Shown: piece after piece, positions 48,863 through 59,159 of the stretch | How positions within the stretch are numbered: the stretch's first letter is position 1 | How the letters are laid out: each line of letters opens with the position of its first letter | Source: Erodium maritimum | Taxonomy: Eukaryota; Streptophyta; Magnoliopsida; Geraniales; Geraniaceae | DNA length: 64,000 nt | Reading direction: 5' to 3' | Assembly: GCA_963921825.1 (NCBI GenBank) | Contig: OY997591.1 | Location: 51,729,825-51,793,824 of the forward strand | Translations under genes and position numbers: made by a program | Notes under the pieces: generated by a model | Told to the model about the DNA's origin: nothing | Seen by the model: only the letters and a program-made list of their open reading frames with translations | Databases searched by the model: none

Positions 48863-50140
48863 GGAAAAACTTTTGGAACTATGACGGTCAATTAATTATT
48901 GAGCTCAAGAATTAATTATAGGCTTGTTTGTCGATCAAATTAACACATCATATTTAAGGTAATTAAATTAATATTTTTCGTTAGAAATGACAGAAAACGT
49001 AAGCAAAAATTCCCAAACTACCAAGTGTACAATTAGTTTTTGATTTGAATAGTCATATAGCAGTTAGTTCTAGGAGTTTTTTCTAACGATTTATGTCATT
49101 TTTAATGCAAAATGTTACTTTCTAACAATTACCTTAAGTCGTGCAGCCTCCTCCTCCCCTTTTTTCCCACCACTGAAGCCCTTGATTCCAAGTTCTTAGA
49201 TTACCCTTGATAGGTGCAACACTACCCATGATTGGGTTCAACAGTTACCTTGCTAGTTTTTTTTCCACAACCTCTTTTTTTCATCCGTCTTCGTCGCCGT
49301 CGACCTTCGCAGGTCGCCGCCGCTCGTGCAGACCGTCCCACGACCTCTTCCTCATCCGCGCTACTGATCCTACGTCGCCGGATCGGTCCCGAGCTCGTGC
49401 CAGTAGCCACCGTGGCTCTCCTATCGCCGTCTACCGGGATCCGTGCTCCTTGCGCCGTCCTCCATCCGCAGCGGCCTCCCACCCCAGGGCCACCCCTTGC
49501 CGGCCAGATCGGGGCATATCCATCAAACGGGCAAACCCTAGCCATCATGGTTCTGCTCCCTCGATGGATCTGGGATCCGGGAGGAGGGACGATAGGTTGG
49601 GGCTTGTTTCCACGACACCCAAAGTCGGGACTCTCGACCCCGAACAAACCTTTGCGGGTCGAATCGATGATGATTAACCTGCTTCTACGTGAAGTGTCGG
49701 TGAAGTCACATCCGGAGCACTGGGAGCATATCCCGTCCTCCGCACTACTTCTAAAGATCCGGACGACTCAAGACGAAGAATTGACGATACCAGAACACCC
49801 CAATGGAACGGGGCCCAGAAGAACTGGCATCGTAGATTTGGTAGTTTTTTTATTTCGTTCGTGTGCTAATCTTTGTTCATTCAAGATCAACTATTCAAAA
49901 GCGACCACCATTACGGGTCAAGTTCGCCAAAATCCATACGGTGTCTTCGGACATATACTGGAACCCAGGGTCTGGGACCCAATTTCTTTTTATGATTTAT
50001 TGTCATGAGTAATAAAATATCTATGTTCTCGTTTAAAAAAAAACAATTAGCTTAAGTCTACCGTGTTAATTTGATCGACTAACTAATTTATAGTTAGTTT
50101 TTGAACGATACATTCTTACAAAAATTAGTTCCTAGTGTTA
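48863..50140. mobile_element. Palindromic MITE, copy 1, split by a retroelement
   Basis: The left arm (48863-49140) and right arm (50042-50140) are imperfect inverted repeats: GGAAAAACTTTTGGAACTA at the left and TAGTTCCTAGTGTTA at the right. The arms also share words such as TTAGAAATGACAGAAA and ATTACCTTAAGTC in opposite senses. Without the 901-bp insert at 49141-50041 and its duplicated 17 bp, the element is about 360 bp. Copy 2 follows directly. Confidence 0.6.
49141..50041 (+). mobile_element. 901-bp poly(A)-tailed retroelement with 17-bp target duplication
   Basis: The flanks AACAATTACCTTAAGTC (49124-49140) and AACAATTAGCTTAAGTC (50042-50058) differ at one of 17 bases. The right side of the insert is TTCTCGTTT followed by an A-run, the mark of target-primed reverse transcription. 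A 258-codon frame spans 49232-50008 but has no recognised domain and overlaps frames on both strands in a GC-rich 5' half, so its coding status is doubtful. The block at 561-1394 is related, including in translated phrases, which supports some past protein-coding content. It is too long for a usual SINE and has no enzyme. Confidence 0.7.
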
Positions 50141-50991
50141 GGAAAAATTCCAAGAACAAACGTCATTTGACTATTGAACTCAAAAACTAATTATAGATTT
50201 GTTAGTCGGTCAATTTGACACTGTAGACTTAAGGTAATTACGTAAACTAACATTTTCCGTTAGAAATAACAAAAACCAATAGGAAAAACTCAAAAGAATT
50301 AACAAGTCTACAATTAGATTTTGGGGTTAAATATTGAAACTTACTCTTAAGTATTGGTCACGAACACTACACTACCCACGTTTTCAAAATGAACACTACA
50401 CTACTCTTAAGTATTGGTCACGCGATTTTGTTAGTAAAAATGGACGGAATTTTCCATTCCGTTAGTCATATGATCTCAAGGGTCATATAATGGATGGTAA
50501 AATGACGTTTTTTTGCCTTTAAGTATTAGACCTCTATACATTTTATAAGGAACAATAACGAGGGTACAATGGTAATGTTCCTTATAAAATGTGTAGAGGT
50601 CATATAATTAAGGGGAAACGTCATTTTACCATCCATTATATGACACTTGAGGTCATATGACTAACGGAATGGAAAATTCCGTCTATTTTTACTAACAAAA
50701 TCGTGTGACCAGTACTTAAGGGTAGTGTAGTGTTCATTTTGAAAACGTGGGTAGTATAGTGTTCGTGACCAATACTTAAGAGTAAGTTTCAATATTTAAC
50801 CCTAGATTTTGAGTTCAATAATCATATGACAGTTAGTTCTTAGAGTTTTTCCTAACGCTTTCTGTCATTTCTAATGGAAAATATTAGTTTGCGTAATTAC
50901 GGTAAGTCTAAAGTGTCAAATTGATTGACTAACAGGTCTACAATTAGTTTTTGAGCAGTATTGTTTTAATAGTTAGTTCTTAGTGTTATCC
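50141..50991. mobile_element. Palindromic MITE, copy 2, split by a 479-bp MITE
   Basis: Arms 50141-50323 and 50812-50991 are inverted repeats of the same family as copy 1: GGAAAAATTCCAAGAAC at the left and GTTCTTAGTGTTATCC at the right. Shared words include TTAGACTTAAGGTAATTACG-like text in both senses. Without the insert it is about 363 bp. It abuts copy 1 directly. Confidence 0.65.
50324..50802. mobile_element. 479-bp Mutator-like palindromic MITE, copy 1
   Basis: It starts GGGTTAAATATTGAAACTTA and ends with the exact reverse complement, and most of its length is a near-perfect palindrome around a short centre. It is flanked by TAGATTTTG at 50315-50323 and 50803-50811, a perfect 9-bp duplication. 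Copy 2 at 57214-57692 has the same length. No coding capacity. Confidence 0.92.
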
Positions 50992-51099
50992 CTTTATTAT
51001 ATTTTTCATTTTAGAAAAAAAAGGCATACCCACCATAATTGTTTTTCCTCTTCTGATTTTTCATCATAAAAATAGAAGAACCTCGCCCCTTACAACAAC

Positions 51100-52741
51100 A
51101 TTTTAAAACAAAAAAAAGGCAAAAATCATCGGCTATCATTGTCTTCTCTGAAATTCTATCCCCTTTTGTCTCTGATATATTAGCATCATTAACACACCCT
51201 GAACCGATCCCCTCGACATCTCATTACTTACCAAAAAATACCTATTATAGGAGTTGAGGAATCGATCTTGGGTGGCGGCTTGGTGAAATCGACAAAGAGA
51301 GCACAAGTTTATGTGTGGCTGCTTCACTTTGGTACAGAGAGAAATCTAGAGGTCCTGGTTTTTCTTTCTTATATGGTGGAGTTGTAGGAGATCAAGCACA
51401 AGGACCTTGTCAAGCTTGTTTTAAGCAAAGAACATGGGTGTTGATCGTTGTGGATCTGGCTCAACTGTGTTTGGTAGCTCGGATTAGTGTCGGGTTTGGC
51501 TCTCCTCCTCACTCTTGGTTGGTCGTCGATAGCTTCAGATCTGGTCGTGGGACGCATTTCTCCATTTTTTCGGATGTTGATTGTTGTGGATCTGATCGTT
51601 CGTCGTGCTGATGGGAGTCTTGCTCGTAGCTTCCTTCCTCACTCGGTTGGTGAAGACAGTTCCTGGTTTGGTCCTCTGGTAGTTGTGATGATCTGCTGGG
51701 CTTTTAGGGTTTCGTCCCCGTCGGAGTTTCAGGTTTCTCGTTTAAGATCCGGAGTATGACTCGTTTCTCGATCTTTGTGGTTGTTGATCGTAACAGGTCT
51801 GGATGAGTTGTTCTGGATGCGTCTGTTAGTCGTTCCTTAGCTTCAGCCTCTCTGATTTCGGTGTCTCCGGAGACTTGACTTAGTTCTAGTGTGGGACGCG
51901 TTTCTCGACTTCTCGTTTTGTTGATCATTGTGGTTTCTCTCGAGTAGTGTCGCTTTATTGGCTGTTGTGGTGTTGGCCCCAGCCCGTCGGTGCTTCGCTC
52001 TGGTGATTTTCCTTTTTAGAAGAGGTTTACTTGATCTACATATCCTTATTTAAGTGTTGTTGTGCCCTTGCTGTCCTTATTTTTTTGCTGTATGGTTTCA
52101 TCGCTTTCCTTCCACCTCGGTGGTAAGGGCTCGTAGGATTACAAGTGTTGTCCGCGGGCGAGTGGTTTGGCGATTCCTCCTATTGATTGATTCCTTCAGT
52201 TTCGATTTAGGGTTTAGTGATTTTGGTGGCTTTGTCTAATGGAATTGTCTCTGTCGTTTGCGGTGTTGGCCGTCGACTTGTTAGTATCTGTCGTTGATGG
52301 TCCTAATGAGATAGGGTGCACTTCAATCTTAGGCAAGAATTTCGTTAGTTTCAAGTCATTTATGGGCTTCATGGTTGGAAAATCAGGGTTCTAGACCCCT
52401 TATAGTTTTTGGGCTTCATGGTTGAGAAATCAGGGTTCTAGACCTTTTCTTTGTGCTTAAAGTTTGTTAAATCTAGGTTTTTAGACCTCTCTGTCCTGGT
52501 TTACTACCATTGTTGGGTGTCTTGGTTTTATGTTCATTAGGTTCATTGGGTTTTCATACCCCTTTCATTGTTTCATTCCCTTATTGGGATAGTCACGAGG
52601 CTGAGCTATCATGCCAGTGCTCGCGTTTGTATCAAGTTGGGTTGTTGGTGTCCTTTCATGGTCTGTAGGTGGACCTTTCTATGTACTCCTCTTTCACCTC
52701 GGGATAGATTTTAATTTAAATTTTCTTTGCGGATAAAAAAA
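51100..52741 (+). mobile_element. Second member of the ORF-less poly(A)-tailed family
   Basis: It shares with 36100-38648 the repeated phrase CATGGTTGGAAAATCAGGGT (twice, near 52369-52450), phrases like GTCAAGCTTGTTTT, and the 3' end AAATTTTCTTTGCGGATAAAAA against AAATTTTATTTGTTGATAAAA there. No target duplication or exact 5' end could be found, so the left boundary is approximate and the copy may be 5'-truncated. No recognised domain is seen in any frame. Confidence 0.55.
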
Positions 52742-53709
52742 GAGCAAAGAACAAGAGACACTTTTTGTCTTCTTGTTTTGGTTGTGAGCCACGGTGATCA
52801 AGATCACAAGAACAAATCAATCTTGTATATGACAACTAAATTCGTGGGTGGTAGCATACAAGGATAAACACAAGTTCTTAACTTTTTTCTTACTAATTAT
52901 GTGTTGTGGTTCCACAAAGGGAGCAAACATATATACTACAAAAGCTGATTTTTTGAGTTTATTTGTCGATAACAAAACATATTAATTTCTTTTGTTGGTT
53001 TACGATGTGTATTAGGAGATAGAGAATTAGATTTGTAATTTTTGGAATTTTTTTTCCGGTTAATACAACATGCTCGTTGTTATCCTGTGGATGTAGGCAC
53101 ATTGTCGAACCATATAAAATTGGTGTTTTCTGTTTATTTTATGCACTTGATTTATTGTTGTGCATTTATCCACATATTGGGCATTTGTAATTATAGACTA
53201 GGTTTTGGGGTTATAATGGTTGAATAATCAGGTATATCGGTGTTCGTTGTGGATTGAATCACGCTGATTCTTTTCCACGAATCCGATTGATTTTCCGGGG
53301 TTAGTCTTGTTTATCGGTTATGAGTACAAGGTTTGCTACACCTCCAACACAAGTATATGCTTCCTCATGCTTCGTCGTGCTTAAGTTCAGTTAAATTGTT
53401 GTTGGAAATGATGATGTTTTGCTTGTTTTTATTGGTCAATATCACATTCCAACTTCTGAACGGTCATTGACTCTTCGTAATGTTCTGGTCAATCCCTGTA
53501 TTATAAATATATTTTATATGTTCATCGATTTACTCGAGATAACTCGTGTTCAGTTGAGTTTGATCCTTATAGCTTTGTTGTGAAGGGCTTAACGATCGAG
53601 ACCCGTGCATATTCTCTGTTGTGATAGTACCGGTGATTTGTACCCCGTTATCCCTATCACTCATTCATATAATACATTTTTTTTCATTACTCTAATGTCA
53701 TAATATAGG
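52742..53709. other. Intergenic DNA, nothing recognised
   Basis: Mixed AT-rich sequence without open frames of interest. The right edge carries the 8-mer that flanks the next element. Confidence 0.4.
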
Positions 53710-55436
53710 TAGGGGTGGGTAAAAAAACTCAAAACCCGTAAATCCAACCACCAACGATCGGAACCACCACCGAAAAAACCCGAAATCGAAACTTCCGGCA
53801 AAATTATTGGTGGTGGAAGTGCCAAACCGGTCGTCTAATGGTTGGTTTTAGATTTTCAAGCGTCAAACCGATAAAAAACCACCCAACCGGTACTGTACAT
53901 ATGATAGCATGTAAGCCATATGATACACATGACATGGATCGCCAGAAGACAAGATGTAATGAAACTAATGAAGGTGAAGAAAGGATGTAGTGTTAATGAA
54001 CTTGTAATGGATGTAATTGTTATATTTTTGTTTAGACATTTATATTTCTGGTAATGCATGTGAAGAGCACAAGATGAACTACTATGTATAATTTTGACGT
54101 ATTAGTTATAGGGCAAGTTTTGATTAAATGTTTTGAAGCGAACAATGGGCTAGTCTTTACGTGCTTCACCGCTAGGTTAATTTGGCCCACTTCCTTCCCT
54201 TTTCTAGTCATGGGGCGCTGCCGATGACAATTCACAGAGAAGGAGACTGTTCCAAACTACGATTGGAGGCGGAAGAACCTTGGTTATCATCGCAGCTACA
54301 GATCAAGCTCCATCGAGTGGACTTCGTTATGGGGAGAAGAAGAAGCTCTGTTGATGGAGTTCGGGGACAAGCTCGATTGTCTTCGCCGTCGGCATCGGTT
54401 CAAGTGGAGTCCATCAGCTATGATGATGGCCTCGCCTGAGCCCAGGCCGTTCGAAATCAGAGTGTATGATTTGAGTGACCCTTCAGGTACTATTTCTATT
54501 CAATCAAGCGCACCGAGTGCTAATGCTACCCATCTAGGTCCTGCTACTCAGAAGCCATCATATGCTTCTGTAATCTCTATTTCACCTCCGTTGACGACAG
54601 TTGGAGATCAAATCGGTCTAAGACAACAACGAACAAATTCTTTTGGTCTTTTTAATAGGAACTTTCCGTTGTTTCTTGCCAATTTTCCCAACTCTACCAC
54701 GGTCAAGCAACTCAAGTCTCTTTGTTCCCTTTTCAGAACAATCTCTACTATATATGCGGGCCCCAAACTCTCAAACAAAGGTAATCATTACACCTTTGTG
54801 TATTTCATTAATTATGGTGATGTGGCTCGTGCTGTGGCATCTTTACATGGATCTCAATTCGGGGACAAGAGGATCCGTGCTGAAAAAGGAAAGAAACTTT
54901 TGGAGCCGAGTTTGGTGACTGGTTCGTCTACTACGACAAAGTCTCCTAGAACTAGCACCGAAATGGCTCCTCCCCAACTCCCTCTTAGAGTAGTTTCTTC
55001 TGCTCATTCTCATCCGGAGTCGTGCTTACTGTCGTTGACTTTGCATTTTGAGAAGATGCCAACGCTTAGTGTAATTGGCATTGCTAGCACTTCTATCTCG
55101 GTACGCACTGTCAGTACGAGCCTTCAGTCATATTTGATCCCTTTTAATGACTTTTCCCTGTAAAAAATGTTATTTGTTAGGTGTGATACCTTATTGTTTT
55201 ATTTTTAAATTCATATTATTGCAGTTTTGGGGCTGTTTAGGCCCATATTTGAGGCCCAATAGTTTAATGGTTTGTTGGTTAAAACCGTTAATTAACCAGC
55301 CAATCAACTGGTTGATTTTACAGTGAAGATGTGGTTTCAGTGCTGGGGATGGTTCTAAAATCCGACAAACTGATGATATTGGGTTGGGTTCGTGAATGAG
55401 GCAATCGGTTGGTTAACTAACAGATGCCCACCCTTA
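53710..55436. mobile_element. hAT-like element carrying an RRM-type open frame
   Basis: The left end is TAGGGGTGGGTA and the right end in reverse complement is TAAGGGTGGGCA, resembling Ac/Tag-type hAT ends. The flanking 8-mers AATATAGG (53702-53709) and ATTAGAGG (55437-55444) match at 6 of 8 positions, as expected for an aged 8-bp duplication. Subterminal regions are rich in AACCGGTTGG-like words in both senses, typical transposase-binding decoration. No transposase is present. The interior holds the RRM frame at 54354-55163, either captured or inserted. Confidence 0.6.
54354..55163 (+). CDS. RRM-domain protein of retroelement ORF1 type inside a hAT-like element
   Basis: An uninterrupted 269-codon frame starts MEFGDKLDCLRRRHRF; an in-frame ATG at 54423 is an alternative start. 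Residues ~100-185 look like an RNA-recognition motif: LFLANFPNSTTVKQLKSL as beta1/alpha1, NHYTFVYF at the RNP1 position, and VASLHGSQFGDKRIRAEK as alpha2/beta4. The C-terminal word EKMPTLSVIGIASTS matches FERMPTLRFAGIIITS in the minus-strand copy at 59160-60720, which has a related RRM. RRM-bearing ORF1 proteins occur in plant LINEs, which is the best guess here, but no reverse transcriptase follows. It could instead be a gene fragment captured by the hAT-like element. No intron is needed. Confidence 0.5.
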   Translation: MEFGDKLDCLRRRHRFKWSPSAMMMASPEPRPFEIRVYDLSDPSGTISIQSSAPSANATHLGPATQKPSYASVISISPPLTTVGDQIGLRQQRTNSFGLFNRNFPLFLANFPNSTTVKQLKSLCSLFRTISTIYAGPKLSNKGNHYTFVYFINYGDVARAVASLHGSQFGDKRIRAEKGKKLLEPSLVTGSSTTTKSPRTSTEMAPPQLPLRVVSSAHSHPESCLLSLTLHFEKMPTLSVIGIASTSISVRTVSTSLQSYLIPFNDFSL

Positions 55437-55557
55437 ATTAGAGGACCAACTGAACTAAAAACGTAAATAATAGTTGAAAGTCTAATCATAAATACATTCT
55501 AACTCTTATCATGGTTGGTCACAAATTATCCCGACCCACTTATTTAATCGGCCTCGA
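55437..55557. other. Short spacer between the hAT-like element and the solo LTR
   Basis: It holds the 8-mer duplicate of the hAT-like element at its left and the CTCGA duplicate of the LTR at its right. Confidence 0.6.
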
Positions 55558-57743
55558 TGTTGGGTTTCGAGGTAGGGTTGGAGATGAACCAACTCGCAGC
55601 GGAAAATCAATGAAAATCAAGAGACGATTAAAACCATGAAACAACTAACAAATAATGGATTCACAAGAGAAAATTCAGCACTAGTTCTTACCAAAACAAG
55701 AACACCGGGTAACGAATGATTGACTTGAGTCTCCAAGACACCTACGTATCCACATGGGAATCAAAGCCACGTAGTTCTTCTCTTTTAGGACTCAAGAACA
55801 CAAAAATGGAGGTGGGAGCTTGCCTTGGCCGAAACTGCAAGGGAGTGGGGAGAAAAGTTGTGTTTTCTATTCTATTCTTGTCTTGTGTTTGATATGTTGA
55901 AAAAAGAAGACTTAAATATAACAAACCCCATACTTGTCCAACTAAAGGCATGAGACAAGCATGGTGACAAGTAAGATGTAAATATAACAAAGTATGACTA
56001 GATAAGATGGAGTTAGGTGATGAATCACCAACACCTTAATCTTTGTCATGCTTACTTAGTACTAATTAATCAAGACTTGATTAATTAGTTCCATGGCCCT
56101 TGGTTCCATCGACCTTTCATGGGCCTATTGGAACATGGCCCGTGGCCATTTCCAACGAGGTCCCGTGATTCGCTCATCGCCTCCAAGCCTTCCATACCGA
56201 AAATGTCCAACATTATCCGACGCGTTCAATCCCAAGACTCCAAGCCTTGTCTCGATCCGTAAAGTCCTATTCACTTACAGGCACATGACCCAAAACCCAG
56301 TTTTGGTCATGTCTCGAGACAATTCCTTTTGGCCATTCTCCATAAATGTGTCAATGAGTTTCACCCTACGGTGTGACCCTTAGGTTTATGCATGTCAATA
56401 GGTCAACGTAAAATCCCATTTTACTTGATCCTATGTAAGTGACAACTAACGAGACTTTAGTATTGCCTGACACTACATAACGAATCGACCCCGTCGATTC
56501 TAACCTTTCCGTCATCCCTGTCATTATCCTTTTATCTTCGATATCCTGATTGAGATAAGGCATAGAGCCGTCATCCTTATTATTCTCAATCACTGTTCCT
56601 TGATATGTGAGATGACTGAATATATGATACCTAGTATCATGTGCATGTCCATGCTATTCTTTCAGTCACTCTCGATCAAGTGGCCGAGAACCGATATCTT
56701 TCCTAACCTCAGTATGAGGGATAAATCCCTTAGCCGACTTTCGTGTCACTCATGTAGCCCGTCCCTAAGCCAATCCTGGCCGTTATGGAAGCCCTGTTAC
56801 GGACAATGTTAGGCTCAGGTTAAACTTAGTTGTTGACTACATAACGATCACAAAGACTCCTTGGTCTAAGGATACATGACAAGATACGACACTGAATATG
56901 TTCATGACTTAATCTATGGCACATATTCAGGACAGGTCGTCCAATATCATGTCTCATATGATATCTATGATCAGACTCCGGAATCCAATTCCAATGACTA
57001 ACAGAACGTAAGCCATAAAGAGCCATCTTTCATACTAGTCGCTTCTAGTGAAGCTTTGTTGACTAGGGACCCATCGAGTGTGATCTATCTCGATCTATGG
57101 TTCTATTCGCATTGTGGGCATAGATCAGAGCACACGTCGATATATTACTCCAACACATAAGTAATATAAAGCCGCTTTAATTTTATTGCTAATGATATAT
57201 ATATATATATATAGGGTTAAATATTGAAACTTACTCTTAAGTATTGGTCACGAATACTACACTACCCACATTTTCAAAATGAACACTACAGTACCTTTAA
57301 GTATTGGTCACGTGATTTTGTTAGTAAAAATGGACGGAATTTTCCATTCCCCTAATCATATGATCTCAAGTGTCATATAATGGATGGTAAAATGACGTTT
57401 TTTTGCCCTTAAGTATGAGACCTCTATACATTTTATAAGGAACAATAACGAGGGTACAATGGTAATGTTCCTTATAAAATGTGTAGAGGTCATATAATTA
57501 AGGGGAAACGTCATTTTACCATCCATTATATGACACTTGAGGTCATATGACTAACGGAATAGAAAATTCCGTCCATTTTTACTAACAAAATCGTGTGACC
57601 AATACTTAAGGGTAGTGTAGTGTTCATTTTGAAAACGTGGGTAGTATAGTGTTCGTGACCAATACTTAAGAGTAAGTTTCAATATTTAACCCTATATATA
57701 TATTTGGACATTTATGATTGAACTATGAGTACTAAGACTAACA
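55558..57743 (-). mobile_element. Solo LTR of the 1.67 kb family, split by a 479-bp MITE
   Basis: Read on the minus strand it begins TGTTAGTCTTAG and ends AAACCCAACA, like the copy at 23577-25242. It is flanked by CTCGA on both sides (55553-55557 and 57744-57748), a perfect 5-bp duplication. Without the MITE at 57214-57692 and its duplicated flank it is about 1.70 kb. There is no internal domain. The open frame at 56593-56366 corresponds to 24222-24464 of the other copy. High similarity between the copies and exact flanks argue for a fairly recent family. Confidence 0.9.
57214..57692. mobile_element. 479-bp Mutator-like palindromic MITE, copy 2
   Basis: Same ends (GGGTTAAATATTGAAACTTA and its reverse complement), same length and nearly the same sequence as 50324-50802. 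It sits in a (TA)n stretch of the solo LTR, so its target duplication cannot be measured exactly but fits TATATATATA on both sides. Confidence 0.92.
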
Positions 57744-57748
57744 CTCGA

Positions 57749-58141
57749 TCCTTAGGAGGGGAACACTTAATTTTGATTGAGTTTGATTTTTTTTTTTTTT
57801 TTTGTAATATACACTTGTAAATGTAATACAAATGAACGGTAGGAATGAAGAGGATCCCGAATGTACGGACAACCGTCTTTTCTTGTCCATAATAATGATA
57901 ATCTCTTCTTGTAACTTTTTGTCTTAGCTTTCCATTATTTGTTTATGGCTGTATCTTAGCCTATAATTTCTCATAATTTATTTATACCTATCCATTCAGC
58001 ATAACGATTCTCCTTTCCTTTCCTTTCTTTCTGAAGGCTGCGTTGGCCGGGAAGCTCTCAAGCCTCGGCCACCCACCTTCAGAAAAAAACAAACAAAACT
58101 AGTACATATATATACGTGTTTCATGCACCGAGTCTTGTATT
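57749..58141. promoter_or_regulatory. Upstream region of the DUF1685 gene
   Basis: Less than 400 bp separate the solo LTR from the start codon. A T-run lies at about 57787-57804, and a TATATATA word at about 58106-58113 sits only about 30 bp before the ATG, so it is doubtful as a TATA box. CTTTCC repeats near 58010-58030 and CT-rich text fit a plant leader. Confidence 0.35.
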
Positions 58142-58784
58142 ATGGATAAAAAGCTTATCATGAAACGCGACAAAGGGGGACGTCCCATGTTGTCCTCCTC
58201 TCTACCATCTTCTCCGTCTCGAAGACGACGCAACTCGGAGATGGAAGGAGACCTCGTGAGGAAGCTGCAGGTGGAGGCTCCCCGTGATGTTGCTTGGGAC
58301 AAGCGGCGCCGCCAGATCGTCAGACAAGAAAGGAGGAGGTGCAAGTCGGAGAACCTGACGGACGAGGACTTGACCGAGCTCAAGGGCTCCATAGAGCTAG
58401 GGTTTGGGTTCAAGGAAGATGGGGGGCAAAGGCTCAGCAATACCTTGCCGGCTCTCGACTTCTACTTCGCCGTCAACCGCCAGCTGGCATCCAGCCCCAC
58501 CATGTCGCCCCACCGCAAACGACGCTCTTATTCCACTTCTTTCTTGCCCATTGACGACCCTATTAATTCGGAGACACACTCCCAACAAACCTTGAAGATT
58601 TGTAGTCCAGGTTCTTTCCTCTATCTTTTTATACATATATGTACTTGTTATCATCTTACGTAGTCCATGATCGTGTATAACATTGAATGTCTTAAATGTA
58701 GGAGATGATCCTCAACATGTGAAAACCAAGTTGAGGCACTGGGCTCAAGCTGTTGCTTGTTCTGTCAAGCAGGAAAGAAGATGA
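58142..58784 (+). CDS. DUF1685-family protein
   Basis: Two exons, 58142-58610 and 58702-58784, join across a 91-bp GT-AG intron to 552 bp, 183 residues. The start is MDKKLIMKRDKGGRP; Met7 is a possible second start. A basic, Ser/Arg-rich N-terminus is followed by the family core at residues ~75-120 (LTDEDLTELKGSIELGFGF, then LSNTLPALDFYFAVNRQL). The second exon gives the conserved C-terminus DDPQHVKTKLRHWAQAVACS-VKQERR. These are the hallmarks of the plant DUF1685 family, whose biochemical role is unknown. The intron position just before GDDP is as expected for the family. The frame is complete and no damage is seen. Confidence 0.9.
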
Positions 58785-59159
58785 TAGGACCTATCCACAA
58801 TGATCAATAGAACCCGTTCGAGGGCGTATTAAGGGAAGCTATAATTGCATTACTCTGACATGTGTTTGTCAATGTTTGTGCGTGTCAAGATCGACATATG
58901 CATGAAAACATATGTATGTATAGGATAGACACGGGTTGTCTATGTACATCTTTTTGTTGTTCTTTGCAAGTCCAAGACATGAATGTACTCATTGCTTTGC
59001 ACTTTTCTTTTAATATAGAAAATGAGTTTTTTTTTAAACAGAGAGAAGCTAATCAGAGAGAAACAATATAAACAAAATAACTTAAAAACTCGAAAATGAA
59101 CAAAGTCTAAAGTAAAAAAAGAAAGCTAATGAATCATAATCATGTGACTCCGATGGGGT
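58785..59159 (+). other. 3' UTR and downstream flank of the DUF1685 gene
   Basis: No gene is present. The sequence is AT-rich with a T-run near 59028 and probably contains the 3' UTR. Confidence 0.4.

Noticed and set aside
51315-51759. Overlapping plus-strand frames of 90-98 codons
   Set aside because: They lie within the T/G-rich poly(A)-tailed element and have no recognised domain.
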